NCBI GenBank assembly: GCA_022496185.1 | Contig: WTXG01000344.1 | Coordinates: 1 to 33,538 of the forward strand | Origin: Multifurca ochricompacta | Taxonomy: Eukaryota; Basidiomycota; Agaricomycetes; Russulales; Russulaceae | Reading direction: 5' to 3' | Length of the DNA stretch: 33,538 bases | Part shown: positions 1-8,387 of the stretch, piece after piece | How positions within the stretch are numbered: position 1 is the stretch's first letter | Layout: each line of letters opens with the position of its first letter | Notes under the pieces: generated by a model | What the model saw: the letters and a program-made list of their open reading frames with translations, nothing else | Told to the model about the DNA's origin: nothing | The model's database searches: none | Translations under genes and position numbers: made by a program

Positions 1-161
1 ATCAGGGTAAGGTCCTGGGCACACAGGCCACAGGCATCAGGAAGGTCCCAAGGCAGCATACCAAGGGCATCAGGGAGTGGTCCAGAGAAGGGGAAAGTCA
101 AGGATGGTGCAAAGAATAAGGCATGGTGTGCAGGGTCAGGAAAAAGAGTAGGGTTGTAACA
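1..161 (-). repeat. end of an F-family LTR (truncated by window edge)
   Basis: These bases match 17886-18049 almost base for base and end in the same GTAACA terminus, so this is one end of the long F-family LTR seen whole at 16789-18049. Orientation is the same (minus). It interrupts copia E exactly at 161/162. The opposite end and the second TSD copy lie outside the window, so it cannot be told whether this is a solo LTR or the 5' LTR of a full element. The expected TSD is TCTAC (162-166). Confidence 0.85.
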
Positions 162-1172
162 TCTACTACCTGCAGTGGTCTTGAATACCACAGTCCCAAC
201 CCCAATTTGTCGCACATTCAAGTTATCTCCCAGGCATACAATGCCAGCCACCGGAGTATACTGAATAAAGTCAGACTGATTTGGGGTGATATGATGCGTT
301 GCACTGGAATCCATCATCCAATGTGATTGCACAGCCGAGTAAAGGGAAACATGGAGATCATCATTGTCATCGCCTATCTCTATGATAGACGCTGTCTGAA
401 CTGCTAAGTGTGCATTAATGGCCTTGTTACTGGCCTGTGCAGTCTCCGATCCCTTCTTCTCCTCCAGATCCTTTTTCTTCTTCCAACACTCTACTGCCTT
501 GTGCCCTTTCTTCTGACAATAGAAACATTTGGTGTTCTTCTTGTCATGCTTTTGTTTGATGGGCGCGGCTTTGTTGAGTGAGGCAGAACCACCAGATTGA
601 CGACCTTCCTCATTCAGAATCTGCTCTTGGATAGTCTGAGGGGTAAGATCCTTTGGCAATCCGGATGCTAATATGGTGGACACAACGGCAGAGTACGATT
701 CAGGTAGTGCCTTGATCAGGATGAAACTGAACTGGAGATCTGAAATCTCCATCTCGTTGTTCTTGAGTGTGACGCAGGCATCATTAAGTTTCTGCAATTG
801 CAGGAGCATAGGGGAGGACTCGTCCAGTGCAGTGCCGGTGAGGGCAGACCAAGTGTTGAATGCAGACATAGATCCGACTCCCCCATAGACACATTTGAGC
901 TTGTCCCATTTTGCTTTACATGTGACAAACTTAGTATTGTCTGCCACGGCTGTCCAGACATCCTTCTGAGCATAGAGCTTGAGGATTGCTAAGAGAACCC
1001 CTTCAGTAGCCTCCCAGTCAGCAGGAGGGCTAGCAGGCTTGTCTTCAAGCAGGTGGTTCCGGATGCCATTCAAACAGAACAGAGCCATCATTCATGCTGA
1101 CCAGACTGGCCAGTTCAATCCATCTAGGATCTCGATTGCAGCAGAGGGTGGGAAAGTAAATGCAGGTGCCAT
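162..1172 (-). pseudogene. copia E: gag and start of protease, truncated
   Basis: Minus-strand Ty1/copia polyprotein start. The ATG at 1172 opens a reading frame beginning MAPAFTFPPS, followed by the usual copia gag opening around LDGLNWPVW. One in-frame TGA follows (near 1115, at an expected CGA). The frame then stays open through a gag domain containing MEISDLQFSFIL, a CCHC zinc knuckle (CFYCQKKGHKAVEC, about 488-530), a Lys/Glu-rich linker and the aspartic protease motif WMMDSSATHH near 305-320. The catalytic triad should be Asp-Ser-Gly; here Gly is Ser, consistent with a CpG change. Coding ends where the F LTR was inserted, and the frame happens to remain open through that LTR to the window edge. 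Gag resembles that of copia C but is clearly another copy or subfamily. Confidence 0.85.
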
Positions 1173-1944
1173 GGTGCGTGTAAGTGACAATTTCCAATCT
1201 GGGTAGAGGAGCTGTCAGACCCAGATTGTGAAGACCGATCAAGTCCCGATGTATCCAACTGTTCGCTCTGAACCACAAAGAGTCCAGTCCTGATTAGGGA
1301 TTGCTCACACGTGCTTCAGCGTTGCCACGCTCCATCGCACGGCTTGCGTGAAGCCCGGTGAGGGGCCCAGTCTACACCGATCCACTGGTTCCAGGGACCA
1401 GGGAATAGGACTACAAAAGAACAGAGGCTTGCCCTATTGGGAGATGCAAAAATGCATGAATTACTGAGTAAGGAAGCTTGTGTATGAAATTCGATCTTCT
1501 TCTGGATTAATTCAGTTACGGCCAGGGCCCATAACCTAAAGAATGCAGCCTGAGGTTAGATAATCCAAACTACCTAGAATGGTAGTTGTAATTCAGTTAT
1601 GATGGTCAGAACTGACAATATATTAGTCTTTACCTAGAATGGTAGTTGTAACTAGTATGCGTTAGCTACATAGGTAAAGATAAGATAGCAAAATACTCAC
1701 TTCAGTTATGATGGTCAGAACTGAAGTGAACTGTACAGTAAAAGCATCCTTTAAATACTGTAAACAAGTGTGCTTATAGTAACCAAGATTCAGAAGGATT
1801 GTGTCTAATCAAGTAAGGTATCAAACTATTCACAGGAAGGTGAAACGCAGTCTGCGTGCTACTGCACAACACACAACTCGCTTGTTAGTACCACACACTT
1901 AGCAATTGATCCAACCTGGCCATATTGATCCATTTCCGACACTT
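1173..1944. other. no gene; probable 5' leader and possible 5' LTR of copia E
   Basis: No supportable coding frame. Read on the minus strand it precedes copia E gag, so it should hold the leader and 5' LTR. A primer-site-like TGGTTCAGAGC lies at 1264-1274 (complement), a TATA-like TATTTAAAGG (complement of about 1750-1759) lies further up, and two pairs of short direct repeats sit between. No clean TG...CA borders or TSD could be fixed, so LTR status is inferred. Confidence 0.4.
1571..1724. repeat. two interleaved pairs of short direct repeats
   Basis: TACCTAGAATGGTAGTTGTA occurs at 1571 and again at 1631. A 24-bp unit starting TTCAGTTATGATGGTCAG occurs at 1592-1615 and 1701-1724. Both pairs are identical by eye. 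Duplicated short blocks are common in LTR U3 regions, which fits the tentative LTR reading. Confidence 0.8.
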
Positions 1945-2105
1945 GGTTGACTCATTCAGTCTCTCCATCAGTTTGGGGGTGATAGGCAGTGCTCAAGGAT
2001 GATTGTACTCCTAGCTTGCTCCACATTTCCTTTGTGACTTTGGATGCAAATTGGGGGCCCTGATCATGTTGAACAGGCATGAGGTGCAGCATACTGACTG
2101 TGGAG
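1945..2105 (-). pseudogene. fragment of a third Ty3/gypsy integrase
   Basis: The minus strand encodes an integrase-core fragment: the second catalytic aspartate block ([16 protein letters not shown], normally DRGPQF), then [14 protein letters not shown], a TGA, and VNQ. The TGA stands where the family has Arg (ETERVNQ), i.e. CGA to TGA, and Asp-Gln-Gly for Asp-Arg-Gly is also a CpG-type change. The sequence differs from the A/B/D integrases (ISDQDTRF, AYHPQTDRQSE), so it is another gypsy family. It stops abruptly at the LTR beginning at 2106, suggesting copia C inserted into it. Confidence 0.8.
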
Positions 2106-2581
2106 TGTTAGCATGTAAAGCTATAAGACAAGTTAGACTTCAGAGGTGAAGAAAACTCTGTTACTATACTACTGACCTATAAGACAAGTTAGCTACAGAG
2201 AGTGGTTAGTCAAAGGTATAAGTAGGATGTAATGTAGAAGGGATTTACACTTCAGAGGTGAAGATAACTCTGAAGTGTAAGAGACAAAACAGACACCCTT
2301 ATATACATTCCAAGGGATGGTCTGTGCACTGGGAATAAGTCCACAAGTGCCGGACAAAGTCCAAACAGTAAACAAGAGGGATAAAGGCCATTGGCCAGTA
2401 AGGAATCACATGCTTGTACATCATTACTAAGGTACATCAGTCAACTACTGTGGAATGTGAGAAAGAAAATAATAATGATATGGTAAAAAGTCTGAAACTC
2501 TGATATCTAATCTAGTCCACAAAGTAGCTAATCTAATCTCCTGATGCCTGAAGCATCACTGAACATGTCTTGTGTTCAACA
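2106..2581 (-). repeat. copia-type LTR, probable 3' LTR of copia C
   Basis: On the minus strand it starts TGTTGAACAC and ends GCTAACA (TGTT...AACA ends). A TATATAAG box lies about midway, and a purine run (GGAGGGA, complement of 2582-2588) lies immediately upstream, as a polypurine tract should. It contains two direct repeat pairs: CTATAAGACAAGTTAG (about 2120 and 2178) and ACTTCAGAGGTGAAGA (about 2139 and 2250). The flanks TGGAG and TCCCT do not match, so it is not a simple solo LTR. A 3' LTR of the copia to its right fits best, but no matching 5' LTR is visible in the window. Confidence 0.6.
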
Positions 2582-2842
2582 TCCCTCCATGCTGAAGGCA
2601 TCTGGTCATAGATGGAAATGAATTGAATGAGCACACTGCCATCCAAATTGAATGAGCATATCGCCAGCCAGAGCATGTCTCAGGTTGTCAATGTTGAGAA
2701 TGAGTCAACTTTTGACAGAACAAGTTGACGAGAAGGGTGTGGTGTTCAGAGGCATATCGCAGTGATTCACTTATGCAAACTGAAACCCTACACACTTCTT
2801 GCATCACTCTCGAGGTCGAGAATGTGCTCATGGTGGGAAAGT
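2582..2842. other. no gene; probable 3' untranslated region of copia C
   Basis: With the hAT-like element removed, this joins 4046-4073 and separates the copia C stop codon from the polypurine tract by roughly 290 bp. No coding potential is seen. It has a short imperfect repeat, AATTGAATGAGCA, twice (around 2633 and 2647). Confidence 0.5.
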
Positions 2843-3207
2843 GAAACTGGTAGGGCCTAGCACAAGTGCACTTGTGAGTTACCCAGATCCGAACTCACGG
2901 GTATTTAGATTAGATAATCCCATACTTGGATCTGCACAAGTATGTTCCCATGGATCACCCAGAGCCACGAGTCCTATACTCGCACAGATCCAAGTACTTG
3001 TGGGTATACTCATAGGTTTACTTGTAAGGTTTGAGGCAGCCAGAGATCTTCATCTTGCATACACAGAAAGAATGTATATATTACTACAATCCCACGAAGT
3101 TTCAAGTCAGATCATGCATCCGATCCAAAATAAAACAAGAATCAGTTACAATATCTATAGAAATGCAAAAAAATGTGAAAAAATGTGAAAAAACGCGAAG
3201 TGTGGGG

Positions 3208-3276
3208 TGTGCCGATCGGACCATGCATTGCCTTCCTATCTAGGAAGGTAGGCTTAAGAATGCATGCATTGGCACA
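3208..3276. repeat. internal hairpin of the hAT-like element
   Basis: The inner stem is perfect: CCTTCCTA (3231-3238) and TAGGAAGG (3241-3248) around a 2-base loop. An outer stem pairs TGTGCC (3208-3213) with GGCACA (3271-3276), with ATGCAT on both arms. Its role is unknown. Confidence 0.7.
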
Positions 3277-3310
3277 CATCGGTACAGAGATGCTGGGATC
3301 ACACCTAATT

Positions 3311-3690
3311 GATAAGATCAAAAATGTGTTCACAATTAATTAGATACTTAGGATATACATCTAAGTGATAAGATCAAAAATGTGTTCACAGTTAATTAGA
3401 TACTTGGGATGTACATCTAAGTGATAAGATCAAAAACACGTTCACAGTTAATTAGATACTTAGGATATACATCTAATACAAGTGATAAGATCAAAAATGC
3501 ATTCACAATTAATTAGATACTTGGGATGTACATCTAAGTGATAAGATCAAAAATGCGTTCACAACTAATTAGATACTTGGGATGTACATCTAAGTGATAA
3601 GATCAAAAATGCATTCACAATTAATTAGATACTAAAGATATACATCTAAGATAATACAAGTGATAAGATCAAAATGCGTTCACAATTCTG
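3311..3690. repeat. 56-bp tandem repeat, seven copies
   Basis: Units begin GATAAGATCAAAAA at 3311, 3367, 3423, 3484, 3540, 3596 and 3662. Spacing is exactly 56 bp in four steps and 61-66 bp in two, where a few bases (ATACAAG-like) were added. Each unit contains GTTCACA, TTAATTAGATACT and ATACATCTAA blocks. The copies abut with no spacers, so this is a minisatellite inside the hAT-like element, not a CRISPR array. Confidence 0.92.
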
Positions 3691-3731
3691 CATAACCCTA
3701 TATATAATATATTGTGTGTCTTTACTAGTGA

Positions 3732-3807
3732 GGCTGGGTGGCTTAGTGGTTAGAGCACCGGACCAAGCTTGTTCCCAGAGGTCTTAGGTTCAATCCATGT
3801 TTCAGCC
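3732..3807 (+). pseudogene. tRNA-like sequence (tRNA pseudogene or SINE head)
   Basis: It has an A-box-like TGGCTTAGTGG (3739-3749) and a B-box-like GGTTCAATCC (3788-3797) at tRNA spacing. A 7-bp acceptor stem pairs GGCTGGG with TTCAGCC (two G-U pairs), and the D arm pairs GCTT with GAGC. The anticodon stem does not form, the T stem is weak and the variable region is too long, so a working tRNA is unlikely. It may be a captured, decayed tRNA or a SINE-type pol III promoter within the hAT-like element. Confidence 0.6.
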
Positions 3808-4073
3808 ATTTCTGTTCTAGGTTGATGAGCCTAGTAGAAAAATAATTTTATATAATAATATTCCCACGAGTATTCTGCAAGTACCTGTGTGGGTACCCAG
3901 GGTGCCAAAATCAATACCTGGATCTGCATGAGTATTTTCCCACAGATCACCTGGATCCACGAGTATCAATACCCACAAGTTTTCCCATGGCTCTACTCAA
4001 AAAACTCATGAGTTACCCAGACTTGTGCTATGCCCTAGAAACTGGTATACTAAGTCTCCAAATTCCAGCTCTT

Positions 4074-4419
4074 TCATTCCAGCACTAATCCAAGTCCATT
4101 TACCATAGTTTCAAATGATGCTCTTGGTAGAGACTTAGTGAAGCCATCTGCCAGCATCTCACCAGTGGGAGTTTGCACTAAGTCAATTATGTGCGATTCT
4201 ATGTATCCCCTAATGGCATGGTACTTGATAGGTATGTGCTTTGACCGCCTTCCTGTGACTGGGTTTAATGCTAAATCAACAGCACCCTTATTGTCACAGT
4301 GGAGTAGTATAGGGGAGGATACCTCAAACCCTAATTCCTCCATAAAAGTCCTATACCATGCTGCCTGATTTGCAGCCTCAGAGAGGCTCATATACTTGGC
4401 TTCAGTGGTGGACTGTGCT
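4074..4419 (-). pseudogene. copia C: C-terminal RNase H, downstream of element A
   Basis: This is the last part of the copia polyprotein: STTEAKYMSLSEAANQAAW, then HCDNKGAVDLA (a catalytic Asp of RNase H), the RSKHIPIKYHAIR block and the conserved ending LADGFTKSLP, with stop TGA at 4076-4074. It continues the frame that breaks off at 21805. The intervening element A plus its TSD is a multiple of three, so the frame is kept. Within this piece I see no stop or frameshift. Confidence 0.93.
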
Positions 4420-5002
4420 TGTTACATCCAGTGTGGGACATTCCGCACAACTTGTGCGACAGCGTTGGTCAAGGGTTTCAGATAAGAAGTCAATAAGACC
4501 TCTTGGAGCTTCAAGGAGGATGAGTCAAAGTCAAAGGGGCTGCTCCCTAAGACAATGTTAAGTGGAAAGTGCTGAAAGCACTGAGACAGACAAGTCAGAG
4601 GATTCAAAGGGAAGTCCAAAAGACGAACACCGATGTATTCAATAAGTTGAGTCTGAAGTCTACAGTGTAGCTAGGATGGACTTATATACGTAATCAGGTG
4701 GGCATCTAAAGATAAGGATAATGGAGTCATGTGGGCCCAAAGATATGAAAGCGGAGGGCGTAAAGCCTGGCTTCTGATAGGGAATTAAGTAAGTGTCTGA
4801 TCATAGAGATAAGGAGATAAGAAAATGTAATCATAGGCAAACAGTAGGTACACAAGTCCAAACAACAGTCACAGGGATGGAAGCAATGCATGTGAGGGGT
4901 CCCAGGAGGGAGATGTAATGAGAAAATGAAGTGTCGGTGGATGAGTGGGGTCCCTGTTGGGAAGAGTAAAGAAAATGGGGCTGCTGGGCCCTGTTCGTAA
5001 CA
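4420..5002 (-). repeat. element A 3' LTR
   Basis: 583 bp, ends TGTTAC...GTAACA. It pairs with 21217-21799. By eye the two differ at about fifteen places, nearly all CG against CA or TG. A polypurine tract (AGAAGGGAGGGTGA on the minus strand, 5003-5016) lies immediately upstream. Confidence 0.95.
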
Positions 5003-5033
5003 TCACCCTCCCTTCTGGCTCGAGCTGACCCAG

Positions 5034-6227
5034 CTAGAAATGCGCACCATCATCATCCTGCACCAAGTCCACATAATCATCTGCCAGGTTTCGATCCCCT
5101 ACAGTGTATGTTTCATCTGCCGCGCAATGGTGTGTGCGCAGGAAGCCATATGGGCCACATCGTCCACACTGGCGACATAGGTTGTAAACTGGACAGTCGA
5201 GCTCGCGATGTCCCGCATTGTGTCGCAGACACTTTCCACACCATCCTGAAGGGTTGACAATGGTGGGAGTGACACCCAGACGTCAGAAGATGCAGAACTG
5301 ACTCCAATGTAGGTTGCTTCGGCAGTGACAGCACCATTTGCAATTGAGGGGGCAATTCCAGCTAATATGGTACTTGCTGTCACATCGCCAGCAAGTCTCT
5401 CCTCAGGGGTTCTTGTGCATACATGGCATCTCGAATCAGTTTGGCAGCAGTTGTGGTGCTGCTCCTAGTGATTGTGGGGGGAGGGGTCATGCATAGGTAT
5501 CAGTGTACCTCTCAGCAATTGTCTGATATGTGTCCCCTATCTCCAGCCTTTTCTGAATCTCTGTCAACTCCTGCTCCACTTGGAACATGCCTCTTGTGAG
5601 CCTTGTCATTTGCTTTGCATATTCTTTGTACTGGGTATTGAGCATGGTGCAAAGCGTAAGGGTCTTCTGCAGTCTCATTACTTCAGCTTTGAGACACAGG
5701 AGTTGCATGTCATTCAATACCTCATTGATTGCAAATGCTCAGGGGTCATCAGCCACAAGGTGTCCCAGCTGTTCATCACTCATTGTGTGGTGAAGACGAC
5801 CTGTGTACCATTCTTCCAAGTAAACTGGGGCCCCATAGACAGGCCCATCCTTCTTCATACACCCTGCGACATCCATTCCTCCATTGGTGTAAAATATGTA
5901 CTTAGCTATGACCTTTTCTCTGTCGGCCATGGTAATTTCGAGGGGGAAGTACATTGAGGAGTTTGGGTTGTTGGCGAAAAATGGGAACTCGGGTATGTCA
6001 TCATCTTGTTCCATGTTGAGGAGGTCGTTTGGGTGGGGTTCTTCAGAGTGGGTAAAGTCGTTGTTGGGATTGGGTGACTGGTTCTTAACACGTTCTTCAG
6101 CAGCTTCATAATCGATGGGAGAGGAGGGATGAGTGGAGGGGTGAGCAGAAGGAAAGGCTTCTACAACCACAGTAGTGGCGGTGAAGGCGTTGATGGCAGC
6201 AGAGGCAGCAATGAAGGAGGAAGACAT
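5034..6227 (-). pseudogene. element A ORF3: coiled-coil and zinc-knuckle protein, decayed
   Basis: Third ORF of the element, 1194 bp, starting MSSSFIAAS at 6227 and ending DDDGAHF at 5036-5034. It matches D (26533-27732) and B (14609-15808) along its length: acidic N-terminal region (SPIDYEAA, PNDLLNMEQDDDIPEFPFF), conserved YIFYTNGGMDVAGCMKK, a coiled coil, then knuckles such as CWRCDSKYHISWNC and CGKCLRHNAGHRELDC. Several TGA stops interrupt it (for example DDP-stop-AFAI, where D has LRAFAI), each explained by CGA to TGA. The start is 72 nt after the pol stop, in the same frame. Function is unknown; knuckles suggest nucleic-acid binding. Confidence 0.85.
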
Positions 6228-6299
6228 ATTGGTTTGTGGTTAGGACGTTGCTGGTGAAGCGTTGTTCTGGGGGAAAGGAGTTGGGAGCCTGCTTCCCTT

Positions 6300-7784
6300 T
6301 TAACTATTCCTGGGTGCTTGGGGATGTTGTAAGTGGAACTCCGTGATCAGGTCCGGGGCAAAGATATTCCCGGCTGGTTCCCACAAATTGTCAGAATCTG
6401 GGAATCCCTTCCACTTGATCAGGTAATGCAGTTTGCACCCTCGGCCTCAATAGGTGGAGTTTATAATCTGCTCCACTTCCCATTCTGCTTCTCCGTTGAC
6501 TAATTCCGGTAGAGGTCTTGGGAAGTTTTCCCCATGAATGGATGTTTCCTTGTATGGTGTCAGAAGCTTCGTGTGGAAGACCAGGTGGATCTTCCATGTG
6601 GGGGGGAGTTTGAGTTCATATGACACATCCAATAACTTCCTCGTGATTCTGAAAGGCCTGTGATGTTGGGGTGCCAATTTAGCTGTGGGGTGTGATGTGT
6701 GGATGTGCTTCCCTTCCAGCCAAACCTGTTCATTGGCTTGATAAGGTGTGAATTTTGAGGGTTTATCTGATAAGGTCCGTTGCACCTTTAACAAGTTTTC
6801 ATTGGTGGATTTCCAGATCTTGTCCCATTGGTTGAGTCACTGTGAGGTCATGGGGACATTTGTAGGCTTATCAGTCCATGTGGTGCGTGGTACCCAGCCC
6901 ATGATAAGGGAAAATGGGGGGGCCTTTGTTGTGCCATTAGGCCAGGAGTTATGCACAAACTCTGCTGTTGCCAGCCAGTCCGCCCAATCGTCCTGTCGTC
7001 CATTGCACCAGAATTGGAGGTATTGTTCCAGCCACTGATTGGTATGCTCTGACTGTCCATCCATTTGGGGGTGGTAGGCTGTCGAGATGTTTTGCTTTAT
7101 GTCCAGAACCTTGCATAATGCTCTGGCGAACATCAAGGTAAAGCATGGATCTCAGTCAGAGATGATCTTTTCTGGGAGACCATAGTGCCAGTAGACGTGG
7201 TCGAGATAGAGTTTGGCCACTCCTTCAGCTGTGATGGATTCTTTGCATGGTATGAAGAGTGCTGCTTTGGAGTAGTTGTGGTCTGTGATAGTCAAAATGG
7301 AGTCAAAGCCTTTGGAGTTGGGTAGTTTGACTATGAAATCCATGGCAATCGTCTGGAATGGCAGAGACATAGTGGGAGTGATGGGAAACATCGCCAGTGG
7401 ATGTGGGTGCATATTTACTTTGTTGGCCTGGCAGTCTGCACATCCCTTCATGTAGTCTTCAATGTCTTTTTTCATGTTGGGCCACCAGTAGTCACGTTTG
7501 GCAAGAGTGTAAGTATTGGCAATGCCTGGGTGACCAGCAGAAGGGAGGTCGTGGTGAAAATGGATCACCCCCCTCTTAATGTTGTCACCACCAGTGACAA
7601 CAAGTCGATCTCCGTCTTTCCACCAAAGACCATTAATCTCTTTCAGGTTATGTGCATCAGCCCACGAGCGGCATAGTTCTGGGTTCATGTTTTGTGAGAC
7701 TTGTGTCCACAGGTCCATATCATGAAGGCTGACTATGGCTGTCTTTGTGAACACCTCTTCTGGGAGGACGGTTACATGGTCATT
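6300..7784 (-). pseudogene. element A pol, C-terminal half: integrase and chromodomain
   Basis: Continues the pol frame broken off at 16426 by element B. It holds the integrase zinc-binding domain (IHFHHDLPSAGHPG ... GCADCQANK), catalytic Asp in MDFIVKLP, the second Asp in IISD, and Glu in DGQSEHTNQ. An integrase C-terminal region and a chromodomain (EAEWEVEQI ... YLIKWKGFPDSDN.WEPAGNIF) follow. The whole stretch is in one frame; TGA codons (after IISD, after MTSQ, after INSTY) interrupt it, the first two at expected Arg codons. The ancestral stop is the TAA at 6302-6300, shared with B and D; TGA in B and D a few codons earlier is CAA here, as expected if the original was CGA. Confidence 0.92.
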
Positions 7785-8365
7785 TGTTATGACCTCCACC
7801 GAGCAACCCTATTTTCTTCACTCTGCCCAACGAGGACCCCCTGTTACCACCTACTTTACATTTAATGGTCACGTCCCCTTCCTGGGACCCATCACATGCT
7901 CTACGTCCATCCCTGTGACTGTCTTTGTTCTTGTTTACTCATTGCTTGTCTATGTTTACTCCTTTCTTATCTCCTTATCATATGACCGGACACTTACTTA
8001 GTTCCCTATCAGAAGCTAGGCTTTACGCCCTCCACTTTTGTATATTTGGGCCCATCTGACTCCGTATTCTTATCTCATAGATGCCCACTGAATTACATAT
8101 ATAAGTCCACTGTAGCTACCCCATAGACCTCAGACTTGACTTATTGAATACATCGGTGCTTGTCTTCCGGACATTGCCTTTGAATCATTAACTTGTTTGT
8201 CTTGGTGTTTCTGACACCTTCTCTGCTTAACATCGTCTCAGGGAACAGCCCCTTTGACTTTGACTTGTTCCATTTCACTCCAAGAGATCTTGTTGATCTC
8301 TTATCCGATCCCAAACAGACTGCTGTCACACAAGTCATGTGGAACGTCCCACACTGGACATAACA
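7785..8365 (+). repeat. element B 5' LTR
   Basis: 581 bp, starts TGTTATGACC and ends CATAACA. It pairs with 15840-16420; differences are almost all CG against CA/TG, for example TACCACC against TACCGCC and GACCGG against GACTGG. It contains the promoter TATA box and predicted RNA start. Confidence 0.96.
8098..8104 (+). promoter_or_regulatory. TATA box of element B LTR
   Basis: TATATAA, with the sequence AGACTTGACTT beginning 34 bp after its first base. That is a usual distance to an RNA start, and those 11 bases are the ones complementary to the primer site. The box is conserved in both B LTRs and, on the other strand, in those of A and D. Confidence 0.65.
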
Positions 8366-8367
8366 TC

Positions 8368-8378
8368 AAGTCAAGTCT
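8368..8378 (+). other. predicted self-priming primer-binding site of element B
   Basis: Immediately after the 5' LTR there is no tRNA-type TGG site. Instead AAGTCAAGTCT (8368-8378) is the exact reverse complement of AGACTTGACTT (8132-8142) in the LTR, placed about where transcription should start. In the Tf1 group of Ty3/gypsy elements the first 11 nt of the RNA fold back and prime minus-strand DNA; this layout matches. The RNA start itself is inferred. Confidence 0.65.
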
Positions 8379-8387
8379 CCTCCCATC

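Larger units (their letters stand above)
2851..4037. mobile_element. non-autonomous hAT-like element with TIRs and 8-bp TSD
   Basis: An identical 8-bp direct repeat, GAAACTGG, flanks it (2843-2850 and 4038-4045). The ends are inverted repeats: left TAGGGCCTAGCACAAGT, and the right end complement TAGGGCATAGCACAAGT (16 of 17 match). An 8-bp TSD with TIRs beginning TA/CAGGG is characteristic of hAT transposons. Subterminal direct repeats start GGATCTGCA at 2928 and 3920 (about 50 bp, roughly 80% alike), and GAGTTACCCAG recurs near both ends. At 1187 bp it has no transposase frame; inside are a hairpin, a 56-bp tandem array and a tRNA-like sequence. It sits in the 3' region of copia C. Confidence 0.88.

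Noticed and set aside
2799..3188. 129-codon ORF as a gene
   Set aside because: It crosses the TIR and TSD of the hAT-like element and has no recognisable protein features.
3311..3690. CRISPR-like repeat array
   Set aside because: The 56-bp units abut without unique spacers, and the setting is a eukaryotic transposon.
5099..5383. Ala/Ser/Thr-rich 94-residue ORF
   Set aside because: A different frame of the ORF3 zinc-knuckle region of element A; the same shadow appears opposite or beside ORF3 in B and D.
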